Source: an uncultured Ruminococcus sp.
GTDB lineage: Bacteria > Bacillota > Clostridia > Oscillospirales > Ruminococcaceae
Direction: 5' to 3'
Length of the DNA stretch: 64,000 nt
NCBI GenBank assembly: GCA_947176415.1
Contig: CAMWQJ010000001.1
Location: 30,272 to 94,271, forward strand
A program made the translations under genes and the position numbers. Positions 41,285-50,644 of the stretch are shown here, piece by piece. The notes below the pieces were generated by a model that had not been told where the DNA came from, ran no database searches, and worked only from the letters and a program-made list of their open reading frames with translations. Positions within the stretch are counted from its first letter, which is position 1; each line of letters starts with the position of its first letter.

Positions 41285-41857
41285 ATGGATAACAAAGAAA
41301 ATTTTAGTCCCGAAGAACAGAAAGCTATAAATAAATATTCATGGCTTAAAACTTTATTTATTTTAATAAACGGAATAATGTTGGCATATGTAAATAATGC
41401 AGTCAAGCAAGGTACTTATCATTTATATCTTGTTACGGTACTGTTAATTGCTACAACTGTAATTACTATAATGATATTGATTACATATTTTCAGAAAAAC
41501 AGACATATTACAAAATATAAGTCAATATATTTAGCATCTTCTGTTCTGATGATTTTTCTGTTTATTCTCCATGTTTTCATATGCAAGGACTATGTAATGG
41601 ATATATTCGCCGGTGAAAGAACGATTATCACAAGTGAATACAGTGTATTGTGGGGTTATTTCCATACTGAAATTGACGGCGAAGAAATACATCTTAATCT
41701 TCCGGACGAAACAATTAAAAAACTCCATGACAACGAGTATATCGACAGTGAGGAAATATATAATTTCAATACTGGTACATATTACTATAAGAAAAAAGCC
41801 CATATAATATATTATCCCAACAGCAAGATATTAAAGGACGCATTTATAGAAGATTAG
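41285..41857 (+). CDS. Hypothetical membrane protein
   Basis: 190 aa, three predicted TM segments. Confidence 0.55.
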   Translation: MDNKENFSPEEQKAINKYSWLKTLFILINGIMLAYVNNAVKQGTYHLYLVTVLLIATTVITIMILITYFQKNRHITKYKSIYLASSVLMIFLFILHVFICKDYVMDIFAGERTIITSEYSVLWGYFHTEIDGEEIHLNLPDETIKKLHDNEYIDSEEIYNFNTGTYYYKKKAHIIYYPNSKILKDAFIED

Positions 41858-41866
41858 TATAAAAAG

Positions 41867-41896
41867 TCCTTTTGTGCAGATAATATCACAAAAGGA
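41867..41896 (+). promoter_or_regulatory. SD-sequestering hairpin upstream of 41910 gene
   Basis: TCCTTTTGTG (41867-41876) / CACAAAAGGA (41887-41896); SD AAAGGAGG overlaps 3' arm. Confidence 0.6.
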
Positions 41897-41909
41897 GGCT
41901 GATTAAACT

Positions 41910-42344
41910 ATGATTGAACAGGATACTATAAAACTTCTTCGTGAGTGCGATGCAGGTGTAAAAATGGGCGTTTCGGCTATTGACGAAGTGCTTGACTATG
42001 TGCATGACGAGAATCTGAAAAACACTCTCAACTACAGCATGGGCGAGAATGCAAAGCTCGAAAGGGATTTACAGCTTGCCCTTGCGGACTATCACGACGA
42101 GGGAAAAGACCCTAATCCGATAGCAAAAGGTATGTCATGGGTAAAGACGAATATGAAGCTGAAAATGGACGAGTCTGACAGCACAATTGCAGAACTTATA
42201 ACGGACGGTTGCAACATGGGAATAAAGTCCCTTAACCGCTATCTTAATCAGTATAAGGCGGCGGACGAGCGGTCAAAGAGCCTTGCAGGCAGGCTTATCA
42301 GTACGGAGGAAAAACTCTCTTTTGACATGAGACAGTTTCTGTAA
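41910..42344 (+). CDS. Hypothetical helical (ferritin-like/DUF) protein
   Basis: 144 aa, strong RBS. Confidence 0.6.
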   Translation: MIEQDTIKLLRECDAGVKMGVSAIDEVLDYVHDENLKNTLNYSMGENAKLERDLQLALADYHDEGKDPNPIAKGMSWVKTNMKLKMDESDSTIAELITDGCNMGIKSLNRYLNQYKAADERSKSLAGRLISTEEKLSFDMRQFL

Positions 42345-42351
42345 AAAACAA

Positions 42352-42383
42352 AAAGCGGACAATATTTCAGTCCGCTTTTTTTC
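42352..42383. terminator. Bidirectional terminator
   Basis: AAAAGCGGAC-aatatttca-GTCCGCTTTTTTT. Confidence 0.9.
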
Positions 42384-42930
42384 ATGTCAGCGAGGTGTAA
42401 AACGAATAGTCAACAACACCGCTTATATTTTCAAGCGAGCCGTCAACAAGTTCTTTTATCATAAGGCAACTTTCATGCGGAAGATGTATATTTTCCCCTG
42501 CAATTATTCCATAGTCTTTGCTTGTAACAAATTCACGTGGATTATAATTTTTCGGGTCGCCTTCAACAAGTACAGCCTTAAATCCCATTTGCCTTGCCAC
42601 TTCAAATCCACATTCAATAAGTTCTTTTGAAATATGCTGTCTCTGTAATTCGGTTTTTACGGCAACGGGAGTCAGTATAAGCAATTCATTTTCATATTTT
42701 CCCTCAATGTGAAACCTTGAAAACATGGCATAGCCTATGATATTATCGTTTTCGTCAGTTGTGATAAGTTCAAGTTCGGGAAGATAATACTTTTTGGAGC
42801 GTATCTCCTCAACAAGTCCACGTACCATTTTACCCTCTTTTTCGGAATCGTGTTTAGTAAATACTTCCTCAATGAGATTGAGTGCCGGAATAAGATATTT
42901 ATTTTCCATGCTTTTTATAATTCTTTTCAT
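42382..42930 (-). CDS. GNAT-family N-acetyltransferase (YhbS-like)
   Basis: LIPALNLIEEVFTKHDSEKEGKMVRGLVEEIRS...VAVKTELQRQHISKELIECGFEVARQMGFKAVLVEGDPKNYN; start 42930 with aaggaga. Confidence 0.8.
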   Translation of the reverse strand: MKRIIKSMENKYLIPALNLIEEVFTKHDSEKEGKMVRGLVEEIRSKKYYLPELELITTDENDNIIGYAMFSRFHIEGKYENELLILTPVAVKTELQRQHISKELIECGFEVARQMGFKAVLVEGDPKNYNPREFVTSKDYGIIAGENIHLPHESCLMIKELVDGSLENISGVVDYSFYTSLT

Positions 42931-42960
42931 TATTTTCTCCTTAAAAAAGCGGACAATATT
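42759..42960 (-). repeat. Direct repeat copy A (~202 bp)
   Basis: Near-identical to 43602-43804; spans GNAT 5' end, RBS and terminator left arm. Confidence 0.95.
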
Positions 42961-42990
42961 TTCGTCCATAGGTAATCCGTATTCACCTTA

Positions 42991-43506
42991 TTACAGGTTA
43001 TTAACTTCAATTTCAATATTTGAAAATTTATAAATTCCTTCTTTTATAAAAGGATTAACTATCCTGAATTTATAGTTATACTTAGGATAATTTTCGTATT
43101 GTTCTGATAATTGTTCTTGGCAAACTTCTATTTTGACTACACCATTAAATAAATTTATTAATTTGTAAAAAATAGATAAAATTTGTTCATGAGACAATGA
43201 TTTTAAACAGCCTTCATAAACAATATTACCATATGTATCGCTTGATGTATAAAACTTTCTTTCATAATCATCAATAAACATAATCTCGTTGTCATAAATA
43301 AATAAAGAAGTTTGAATTTTAAGAAAACTTATAAAAAAATTCTGTTTTTCTCCATCGAACGTAATATACTCAAAACTTTTTTCACAATTATAATCAACAT
43401 AGCTATCATCAATAATATACTTACAATTTATATTATTTTTATTTAACTTGTCAATTAAGAATTTTCTAATTTCATTATTAGAAAAATCCATGCACCATTT
43501 TTTCAT
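42991..43506 (-). CDS. Hypothetical AT-rich (foreign-looking) protein
   Basis: 171 aa; Asn/Ile/Lys/Tyr-rich, markedly AT-richer than neighbours. Confidence 0.65.
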   Translation of the reverse strand: MKKWCMDFSNNEIRKFLIDKLNKNNINCKYIIDDSYVDYNCEKSFEYITFDGEKQNFFISFLKIQTSLFIYDNEIMFIDDYERKFYTSSDTYGNIVYEGCLKSLSHEQILSIFYKLINLFNGVVKIEVCQEQLSEQYENYPKYNYKFRIVNPFIKEGIYKFSNIEIEVNNL

Positions 43507-43515
43507 TCCAATTCA

Positions 43516-43773
43516 TTAGTCAAATTCCACACTATCCATAAACTGATTTATACTATAAACCTTTTGACAGTTTTGGCATACTGGAATTGAACGATTATTT
43601 CTTGTGATAAGTTCAAGTTCGGGAAGATAATAATTTTTGGAGCGTATTTTCTCAACAAGTCCACGTACCATTTTACCCTCTTTTTCGGAATCGTGTTCAG
43701 TAAATACTTCCTCAATGATGTTGAGTGCTGGAATAAGATATTTATTTTCCATGCTTTTTATAGTTCTTTTCAT
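43516..43773 (-). pseudogene. Truncated GNAT duplicate with unrelated C-terminus
   Basis: N-terminal ~57 aa match 42382-42930 product, then RNNRSIPVCQNCQKVYSINQFMDSVEFD. Confidence 0.8.
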
Positions 43774-43804
43774 TCTGTTCTCCTTAAAAAAAGCGGACAA
43801 TATT
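43602..43804 (-). repeat. Direct repeat copy B (~203 bp)
   Basis: See copy A; about a dozen differences by eye. Confidence 0.95.
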
Positions 43805-43820
43805 ACAGTCCGCTTTTTTG
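43793..43820. terminator. Terminator downstream of rubrerythrin
   Basis: AAAAAAGCGGAC-aatattaca-GTCCGCTTTTTT; same arms as 42352-42383. Confidence 0.85.
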
Positions 43821-43825
43821 TGTGA

Positions 43826-44368
43826 TTAATAATTTTCGCTTCTTACTTCAAAATATGACTGCGGGTGTGCGCATACAGGACATACATTAGGAGCTGATGT
43901 TCCGACAACGATATGACCGCAGTTGCGACATTCCCATACAGTTACACCGCTTTTTTCAAATACCTGCTGATTCTCGACGTTTTCAAGAAGTTTGCGGTAT
44001 CTTTCTTCATGCTGTTTTTCAATAGCACCAACCATGCGGAATTTATTGGCAAGAGCCTTGAAACCCTCTTCCTCGGCTTCCTGAGCCATTCTCTCATACA
44101 TATCCGTCCATTCGTGGTTTTCACCTTCGGCAGCGGCACGGAGATTTTCGGCAGTATCACCGATTCCTCCGAGTTCCTTAAACCACATTTTAGCGTGTTC
44201 CTTTTCGTTGTTTGCAGTGTTGAGGAAGATTTCAGCTATCTGCTCGTAGCCTGCCTTTTTTGCAACGGAAGCAAAGTATGTATACTTGTTTCTTGCCTGT
44301 GATTCGCCTGCGAAAGCGTCCTTTAAGTTCTGCTCGGTTTTAGTACCTGCATATTTGTTTTCTGGCAT
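43826..44368 (-). CDS. Rubrerythrin
   Basis: [24 protein letters not shown]-terminal rubredoxin-like [18 protein letters not shown]. Confidence 0.96.
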   Translation of the reverse strand: MPENKYAGTKTEQNLKDAFAGESQARNKYTYFASVAKKAGYEQIAEIFLNTANNEKEHAKMWFKELGGIGDTAENLRAAAEGENHEWTDMYERMAQEAEEEGFKALANKFRMVGAIEKQHEERYRKLLENVENQQVFEKSGVTVWECRNCGHIVVGTSAPNVCPVCAHPQSYFEVRSENY

Positions 44369-44389
44369 AATAAAAAACTCCTTTTATAA

Positions 44390-44728
44390 TTAATTTTCCC
44401 AAAGTCCGTGAAGATTGCAGTAAGCGTATACAGTTTGAATCACTTCATTTTCAACTGTAAAACAGGCTTCGGGTTTTTCATTCGGTGAAAGGTACTTAAC
44501 ATAAAAGCCTTTGTTTGTTTCAACGGCAATCCACTGAATATAGTGTTTTTCCTGCATAGGATGTTCAGCAGAACCGACTTTCACACATATTTTTCCGTCG
44601 TTTACTTCATAGACGGGGACGTGCTTTTCAACAGCAGCGTCTGTTGTGTTGGCGGTAATTTCCGTAAGATTTTCCGCTGAACCGCTTAACAGTGCAAGTA
44701 CAGACTTGTTGTCTTTGTAGAAATTCAT
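44390..44728 (-). CDS. Superoxide reductase (neelaredoxin/desulfoferrodoxin family)
   Basis: EKHVPVYEV, GSAEHPMQEKHYIQWI, CNLHGLW metal-ligand motifs. Confidence 0.88.
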   Translation of the reverse strand: MNFYKDNKSVLALLSGSAENLTEITANTTDAAVEKHVPVYEVNDGKICVKVGSAEHPMQEKHYIQWIAVETNKGFYVKYLSPNEKPEACFTVENEVIQTVYAYCNLHGLWEN

Positions 44729-44816
44729 AAAAATTCCTCCTGAAAATATGATACAGATATTATATCATATGAAACTGTTTTTGTCAACAAAAAAATGTAA
44801 TACGCTACAAACTTTT

Positions 44817-45509
44817 TTAGGCAATGGGAATAGAATTTCCGTCGATGTCATAAAATACTATATTATCTATATAAAAATCGGAGACGTTTTCAATTCCCCA
44901 CCGCATTATCAGAAAATTCGCATCGTCCATGTTTTCGGACCAGCAGAGACCACTTTCCGCCAGAAGAAACTTAAACTCGCCATGAACTGCTTCCGACATA
45001 TCGAGATTATATTCACCACCCTGAAATTCTGCGAAATCATACCATTTTCTGTTGTCTTGCGTATCTTTATAGTCAACGACAGTACCGCCACCGCAACATA
45101 TAGTCCCAGGGGCTTTTACGTGCTGACCTTCGGCGTTTATATAGCCGTCCGTGAGTGCGTCTGCATATACGTCAAATTCAATGCTCCTGACAAGCGGTAA
45201 ATTTTCCGTGCCGAGAATTTTGGCGACATTTATGCTTACTTTCTGAACACGTTCATTCATGGGGACGGCAGATGTCATATCGTCCGAAAATTTAAGCATA
45301 TTATTTCCATGGACTTCAACTACTGACAAACTGCCGTTTGCGGACTCCCTGTCGTCTGTGATAATCTTTGCAAAAGAAAAATCCCCGTCATCAAAAGTTA
45401 TCGCATTAGGGTCTGTTGCTCTGCGTGGAATATTAAATCCGAGCTGTCCGACCTGACTGCACGACACAAGCGACAATAAAGAAATCAATCCGATAAAATA
45501 TTTTTTCAT
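44817..45509 (-). CDS. Lipoprotein, carbohydrate-binding-like beta-sandwich
   Basis: Lipobox LLSLVSCSQ; NFLIMRWGIENVSDFYIDNIVFYDIDG ending typical of jelly-roll CBM-like folds. Confidence 0.6.
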   Translation of the reverse strand: MKKYFIGLISLLSLVSCSQVGQLGFNIPRRATDPNAITFDDGDFSFAKIITDDRESANGSLSVVEVHGNNMLKFSDDMTSAVPMNERVQKVSINVAKILGTENLPLVRSIEFDVYADALTDGYINAEGQHVKAPGTICCGGGTVVDYKDTQDNRKWYDFAEFQGGEYNLDMSEAVHGEFKFLLAESGLCWSENMDDANFLIMRWGIENVSDFYIDNIVFYDIDGNSIPIA

Positions 45510-46240
45510 GTCTGATTCCTGCTCTGGTTTCTCTTGTATGCTATAACCGCAACACCGCCGACAGCCATAATAAAGACTGAAATTCCGATATTGTTTTTTT
45601 CAGGATTTTCAGTTGTTTTTTTCTGCATTGTAAATTTCACCGTAGTGATTGTGTCTGCGGTTGTGGTGGTATATGTAGTTGCAGATGACTTTTTTGTTGT
45701 GGCTTTCGAAGTGGACTTTTTTGTTGAAGTTTCTGTCGTTTCTTCGCCGTCTGTGACTATTGAATTTATTTTTATGACAACTCCGTTGTCTTCTGATTTT
45801 ATATCCGACTGCAAAACCAGATTGTCGACCGAATCCGAATTTTCGGAAATATTCCATACAGCTGTATAGTCGCCGTCTCCTTTGATGTATACCTTTTCAT
45901 TTCCGCACACTTCGGGAATCCATGCACTGTTTGCACCGATACTTCCCATAAGATAGGCATAATGACTTTTTGTGCCTTCAAGACCGCTTACTGTAAAATT
46001 CACCTTTACATATTCGCCCATATCCGTTTCGGCGGAGATGTCCTCAACAGAATTACCGCCCCATTTGTCTATAATATTTATTTTTAACTCGTTTCTGTCG
46101 TCGCTTGCGGTAAAAGCCCCTGTCGACTGTCTGTAGGGGACTGTTATTTCCTGAGCCGAAGTCTGTATGGCATAATTTATTGCTGAAAATGCCGATACAG
46201 CAGATAAAATACCGACGGCGAGAATTTTTCTGATATTCAT
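45506..46240 (-). CDS. Secreted protein with Thr-rich linker and C-terminal TM anchor
   Basis: Signal peptide; TSTKKSTSKATTKKSSATTYTTTTADT linker; IGISVFIMAVGGVAVIAYKRNQSRNQT anchor; 4-bp overlap with next gene. Confidence 0.65.
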   Translation of the reverse strand: MNIRKILAVGILSAVSAFSAINYAIQTSAQEITVPYRQSTGAFTASDDRNELKINIIDKWGGNSVEDISAETDMGEYVKVNFTVSGLEGTKSHYAYLMGSIGANSAWIPEVCGNEKVYIKGDGDYTAVWNISENSDSVDNLVLQSDIKSEDNGVVIKINSIVTDGEETTETSTKKSTSKATTKKSSATTYTTTTADTITTVKFTMQKKTTENPEKNNIGISVFIMAVGGVAVIAYKRNQSRNQT

Positions 46241-46321
46241 TTTTAAAAAACTCCTTGTTTTTTAATATCTCAAATTATATCACCACAATTATTTAATGTC
46301 AAGTCCGCACAAAAAAAGTAA

Positions 46322-46350
46322 TTGAAATTATCTTATAAAAATGATATAAT
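46322..46350 (+). promoter_or_regulatory. Sigma-A-like promoter of pth
   Basis: TTGAAA, 17-bp spacer, TATAAT. Confidence 0.65.
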
Positions 46351-46386
46351 TGATATGTTGATATTTTTAAGGAGGCAGATTAAGAT

Positions 46387-47007
46387 ATGGGAATATTTGA
46401 TATATTCGACAGAATTTCACAGAATACCGCAACAACAGGCAAGCCTGAATATATAATTGCGGGTCTGGGGAATTTTGGTATGCAGTACGACAATACACGC
46501 CACAACGCAGGTTTTTATGTTGCGGATATGCTGGCGGAGCAGTACGGAACGGAGATAAACAGACTGCAATTCAAAGGCAAGACGGGAGAGGTTACAATAG
46601 ACGGGACGAAATGCCTTTTGCTGAAGCCGACAACATACATGAACAACAGCGGAGAATCAATAGTACAGGCTATGCAGTTTTACAAACTTGATATATCAAG
46701 GCTTATCGTCGTATGTGACGATATATCGCTTGACTGCGGAAAAATCCGCATAAGACGCAAGGGAAGTCACGGCGGACACAACGGTCTGCGGAGCATAGCA
46801 GACCTTACGGGGAGTGAAGATTTTCAGCGTATAAAGGTCGGAGTCGGAAAAAAACCTCACCCTGACTACGACCTTGCAAAATGGGTACTCGGAAAATTCA
46901 GCAAGGAAGACAGCGGAAAAATAAAAATCTCGGCGGAAAATGCCTGTGAGGCTCTTAAACTTATGGTAAAGGGAGAAACAGACAAGGCTATGAACAGATT
47001 CAACTGA
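46387..47007 (+). CDS. pth: Peptidyl-tRNA hydrolase
   Basis: IAGLGNFGMQYDNTRHNAGFYVAD, KPTTYMNNSGES, GSHGGHNGLRSI. Confidence 0.96.
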   Translation: MGIFDIFDRISQNTATTGKPEYIIAGLGNFGMQYDNTRHNAGFYVADMLAEQYGTEINRLQFKGKTGEVTIDGTKCLLLKPTTYMNNSGESIVQAMQFYKLDISRLIVVCDDISLDCGKIRIRRKGSHGGHNGLRSIADLTGSEDFQRIKVGVGKKPHPDYDLAKWVLGKFSKEDSGKIKISAENACEALKLMVKGETDKAMNRFN

Positions 47008-47037
47008 TTTTTCCGATTAAGAACAGGAGAAAGAACA

Positions 47038-50000
47038 ATGCGACTTTTCAGAAATATTTTCAGGGAACTATCAGGATACAGGAACATATGTGATGCAGTA
47101 AAGAAAAATATATCACCTGTTTCTGTAACGGGTCTTTCCCTTATCCACAGGGCAAATTTAGCCCTTGCACTCACAGAAGACAATGTTAATATCCTTATAT
47201 CAGGAACAGAAGCCGAGGCAAGAAAACTATGCGATGATATAAATATGATGTCAGGCTCTGAGACGGCTGTTGTTTTTCCGTCAAAGGAACTTATTTTCAC
47301 TCCCGTGGATACTTCCAATCACGAGTATGAATATATGAGACTTTCGGCACTGACGAAAATATTACAGGGAAAATGCAAAATAATATGTGCAGGAATTGAA
47401 GCAGTCATGCAACCTGTTATTCCGCCCGAAAGGCTTATATCATCGATAATTGAAGTGTATCAGAGGCAGGAAATAAATATAAGGAGATTTTCGGAAAAAC
47501 TCTCTCTTATCGGCTATCAGCGTTGCGAAAAAGTAGAAGGTGCGTCGCAGTTTTCGGTAAGAGGAGCTATTATAGACGTTTTTCCCGTCCATTCGGAAAA
47601 GCCTTTCCGTATAGAATTATGGGGTGACGAGGTGGACAGCATTTCGGAATTTGAGACCGACTCCCAGCGGAGAACAGACCCCGTAAAAAAAATTGAGATT
47701 CCGCCCGCAAGCGAGATATTATATAACAACGAAGAACTCGCCGACAGAATAGAAGTTCTCATAAAAAAGGCGAGGGGCAAGAGAGCCGAGGCAGTAAGAG
47801 AACATCTCGGGGCGGACGTCAGCAGACTGCGTGGAGGCAAGATACTGCCACACGGACAGAAATATTATCCGCTTGTCTATGATAAGACTGCGACCGTTTT
47901 CGACTATATCGACGGAATTGTCATGTTCAGCGACTGGTCGTCTGTAATGGACAATGCCACGGGTATAACCTCACGTCACAATGAAGATGTAAAGATTTTA
48001 ATGGAAGACGGACAGCTGTGCAGGGGACTTGACGGGCATATTATTGAGTTACCACAGATTCAGAACAGGACGGAAAAATTCGTCCGTCTGTATATAAGCA
48101 ATTTCATGCAGGGCGGAGAACGGATAGACTATCGGCGTATAGTGAGTTTTGAGGCGTTGCAGAATGCAGTATGGGGCGGAGAAATGCGACAGCTTGTGGA
48201 AGATTTGAACGACTTTATTAAAAGAAATTACAGGATTATTCTTTGTGCAGGCAGTGAAAAGACTTTGCCCGTCATATGCAAGGATTTGAATGAAAAGGGC
48301 ATAAAGTGCAGAATATGCGGAGAAGAGACAGACGCTGTAAATTACGAAGTGTGCCTTATGTCAGGCAATCTGAGCAGTGGTTTTGAATATCCCGAAAATA
48401 AGACAGTCCTTATAACTCAGGGGCGTTCTATGGACAGCCGTCAGCGTAAACGCAGTAAAAAACGCAACAAAGCCGAGGAAATAAGAAGTCTTGCGGATAT
48501 TGCCGAGGGAGATTTGGTTGTGCATTCGGCTCACGGAATAGGTCGCTTTATCGGCATACGCAAACTTGAGTTTGAAGATATTACAAAAGACTATATAACG
48601 ATACAGTATGCAGGGACTGACAAGCTGTATATTCCTGTAACACAGCTTGATACGGTATCGAAGTATATCGGCACGAGAGATGACAGCGGTGTAAAATTAA
48701 CTAAATTGTCATCGGGCGAGTGGCAGAGAACAAGAAACAATGTAAAACGAGCCGTAAAGGATATGGCACACGAACTAACAGAGCTTTATGCAAAGCGTGA
48801 AAAGAGTAAAGGTTTTGCATTTTTCCCTGACGATGAGATTCAGCATGATTTTGAAGAACGTTTTCCGTTTGTCGAGACGGACGACCAGTTGCAGTCGATA
48901 GCGGAGATAAAAGCCGATATGGAGAGCGAAAAGCCAATGGAACGGCTACTTTGCGGAGATGTAGGCTTCGGAAAAACGGAAGTGGCATTCAGGGCGGTAA
49001 TGAAGTGCGTGCTTGGCGGAAAACAGTGTGCCATTCTCGCACCTACAACTGTTCTGGCTTATCAGCACTATCAGACAGCGTTAAGAAGATTTGAACAATT
49101 TCCCGTTAGTATAGAGTTGCTCTCACGTTACAGGACAACGGCACAGCAAAATGAGATACTTAAAAAGCTAAAACAGGGAAGAATAGACCTTATTATAGGT
49201 ACACACAAGATTATTCAGAAAAGTGTTATATTCAAGGATTTAGGTCTTGCTGTTATCGATGAGGAACAGCGTTTCGGAGTTGCACATAAGGAGAAATTCA
49301 AGGAGAGTTTCAACGGTGTTGACATACTCATGCTGTCGGCTACTCCTATTCCGAGGACTTTAAATATGGCGATGAGTGGTATACGTGATATGTCGGTGCT
49401 TGAAGAGCCACCGCAGGACAGATATCCCGTGCAGACATATGTTATAGAGTACAATACAAGTACAGTGATTCAGGCTATTATAAGAGAACTGAGAAGAGGC
49501 GGACAGGTTTATTATATTCATAACAGGATAGAGACAATACAGGCGTGTACGTCGAAATTGCAGGAATATCTTCCGGAAGCGAGGATAGTATATGCACACG
49601 GACAGATGACGGAAGAAAAGATGTCGGATATATGGGAAAAACTCGTTGAACATGAAATTGACATACTCGTCTGCACTACTATAATAGAGACAGGTGTTGA
49701 CGTTCCTAACGTAAACACTCTTATAATAGACGACGCCGACCGTTTCGGTCTTTCCCAGCTTTATCAGCTGAGGGGAAGGGTAGGACGTTCAAACAGGCGT
49801 GGCTATGCTTATTTCACCTATCAGAAAGACAAGGTACTCACGGAAATTGCTTCAAAACGTCTGAATGCCATGAGAGAATTCACACAGTTCGGAAGTGGTT
49901 TCAGGATAGCACTCCGAGACCTTGAGATTAGAGGAGCAGGAAGCATACTCGGCGGCAAACAGCACGGACATATGGAGGCTGTCGGATATGATATGTATTT

Positions 50001-50496
50001 AAGACTTCTTTCGGAGGCGGTGGCGGAAGAACGTGGAGAAAAGCCGGAGAAAATCCCTGAATGTCTTATTGATATTCAGATTGACGCACATATCCCCGAA
50101 AATTATATTTCAAGCCTGAATCAGCGTATAGATATCTATCGGAAAATTATGCTTGTAAATACTGACGATGACAAGGCAGACCTTATTGACGAACTGATAG
50201 ACCGTTATGGAGAACCGCCTGAATCCGTCTGCGGACTGCTTGATGTATCTCTTATACGCAATAAGGCTTCGCACCTCGGAATTACTGAAATATCCCAGAA
50301 AAACGGCTCTATGTATTTTTATACCGAATACATGGAGACAAAACAGATAGCCTCGCTCTCGGCTCGGTATAAGGGAAATATTACTTTCAACGGAATGGGA
50401 AGGTCATATGTATCTGTTAAAATTTCCTCCGCAACAAAACCATTTGACATGATGAGAGAAACGATAGACATAATATACAGCAACAGGGAAACATGA
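47038..50496 (+). CDS. mfd: Transcription-repair coupling factor
   Basis: LLCGDVGFGKTEVAFRA, DEEQRFGV, LSATPIPRTLNMA, RGRVGRSNRRGYAY. Confidence 0.97.
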   Translation: MRLFRNIFRELSGYRNICDAVKKNISPVSVTGLSLIHRANLALALTEDNVNILISGTEAEARKLCDDINMMSGSETAVVFPSKELIFTPVDTSNHEYEYMRLSALTKILQGKCKIICAGIEAVMQPVIPPERLISSIIEVYQRQEINIRRFSEKLSLIGYQRCEKVEGASQFSVRGAIIDVFPVHSEKPFRIELWGDEVDSISEFETDSQRRTDPVKKIEIPPASEILYNNEELADRIEVLIKKARGKRAEAVREHLGADVSRLRGGKILPHGQKYYPLVYDKTATVFDYIDGIVMFSDWSSVMDNATGITSRHNEDVKILMEDGQLCRGLDGHIIELPQIQNRTEKFVRLYISNFMQGGERIDYRRIVSFEALQNAVWGGEMRQLVEDLNDFIKRNYRIILCAGSEKTLPVICKDLNEKGIKCRICGEETDAVNYEVCLMSGNLSSGFEYPENKTVLITQGRSMDSRQRKRSKKRNKAEEIRSLADIAEGDLVVHSAHGIGRFIGIRKLEFEDITKDYITIQYAGTDKLYIPVTQLDTVSKYIGTRDDSGVKLTKLSSGEWQRTRNNVKRAVKDMAHELTELYAKREKSKGFAFFPDDEIQHDFEERFPFVETDDQLQSIAEIKADMESEKPMERLLCGDVGFGKTEVAFRAVMKCVLGGKQCAILAPTTVLAYQHYQTALRRFEQFPVSIELLSRYRTTAQQNEILKKLKQGRIDLIIGTHKIIQKSVIFKDLGLAVIDEEQRFGVAHKEKFKESFNGVDILMLSATPIPRTLNMAMSGIRDMSVLEEPPQDRYPVQTYVIEYNTSTVIQAIIRELRRGGQVYYIHNRIETIQACTSKLQEYLPEARIVYAHGQMTEEKMSDIWEKLVEHEIDILVCTTIIETGVDVPNVNTLIIDDADRFGLSQLYQLRGRVGRSNRRGYAYFTYQKDKVLTEIASKRLNAMREFTQFGSGFRIALRDLEIRGAGSILGGKQHGHMEAVGYDMYLRLLSEAVAEERGEKPEKIPECLIDIQIDAHIPENYISSLNQRIDIYRKIMLVNTDDDKADLIDELIDRYGEPPESVCGLLDVSLIRNKASHLGITEISQKNGSMYFYTEYMETKQIASLSARYKGNITFNGMGRSYVSVKISSATKPFDMMRETIDIIYSNRET

Positions 50497-50568
50497 AAGT
50501 TTATTTGCGGATTCTTTTTTAAGAGAAGTATAATTTATTATTATCACTGTACTTAATTGATTTTTATG

Positions 50569-50597
50569 TTGACATATCGGAAATTATATGGTAGAAT
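50569..50597 (+). promoter_or_regulatory. Sigma-A-like promoter of GH74 gene
   Basis: TTGACA, 17-bp spacer, TAGAAT. Confidence 0.7.
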
Positions 50598-50644
50598 ATA
50601 TATAAATATAAAGTATCATCAGGATATTTCTGGAGGGAATTATT

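Noticed and set aside
42352-43820. Mobile element by terminal inverted repeats
   Set aside because: The GCGGAC...GTCCGC sequences are terminators; no transposase or integrase and no target-site duplication seen. Treated as recombination instead.
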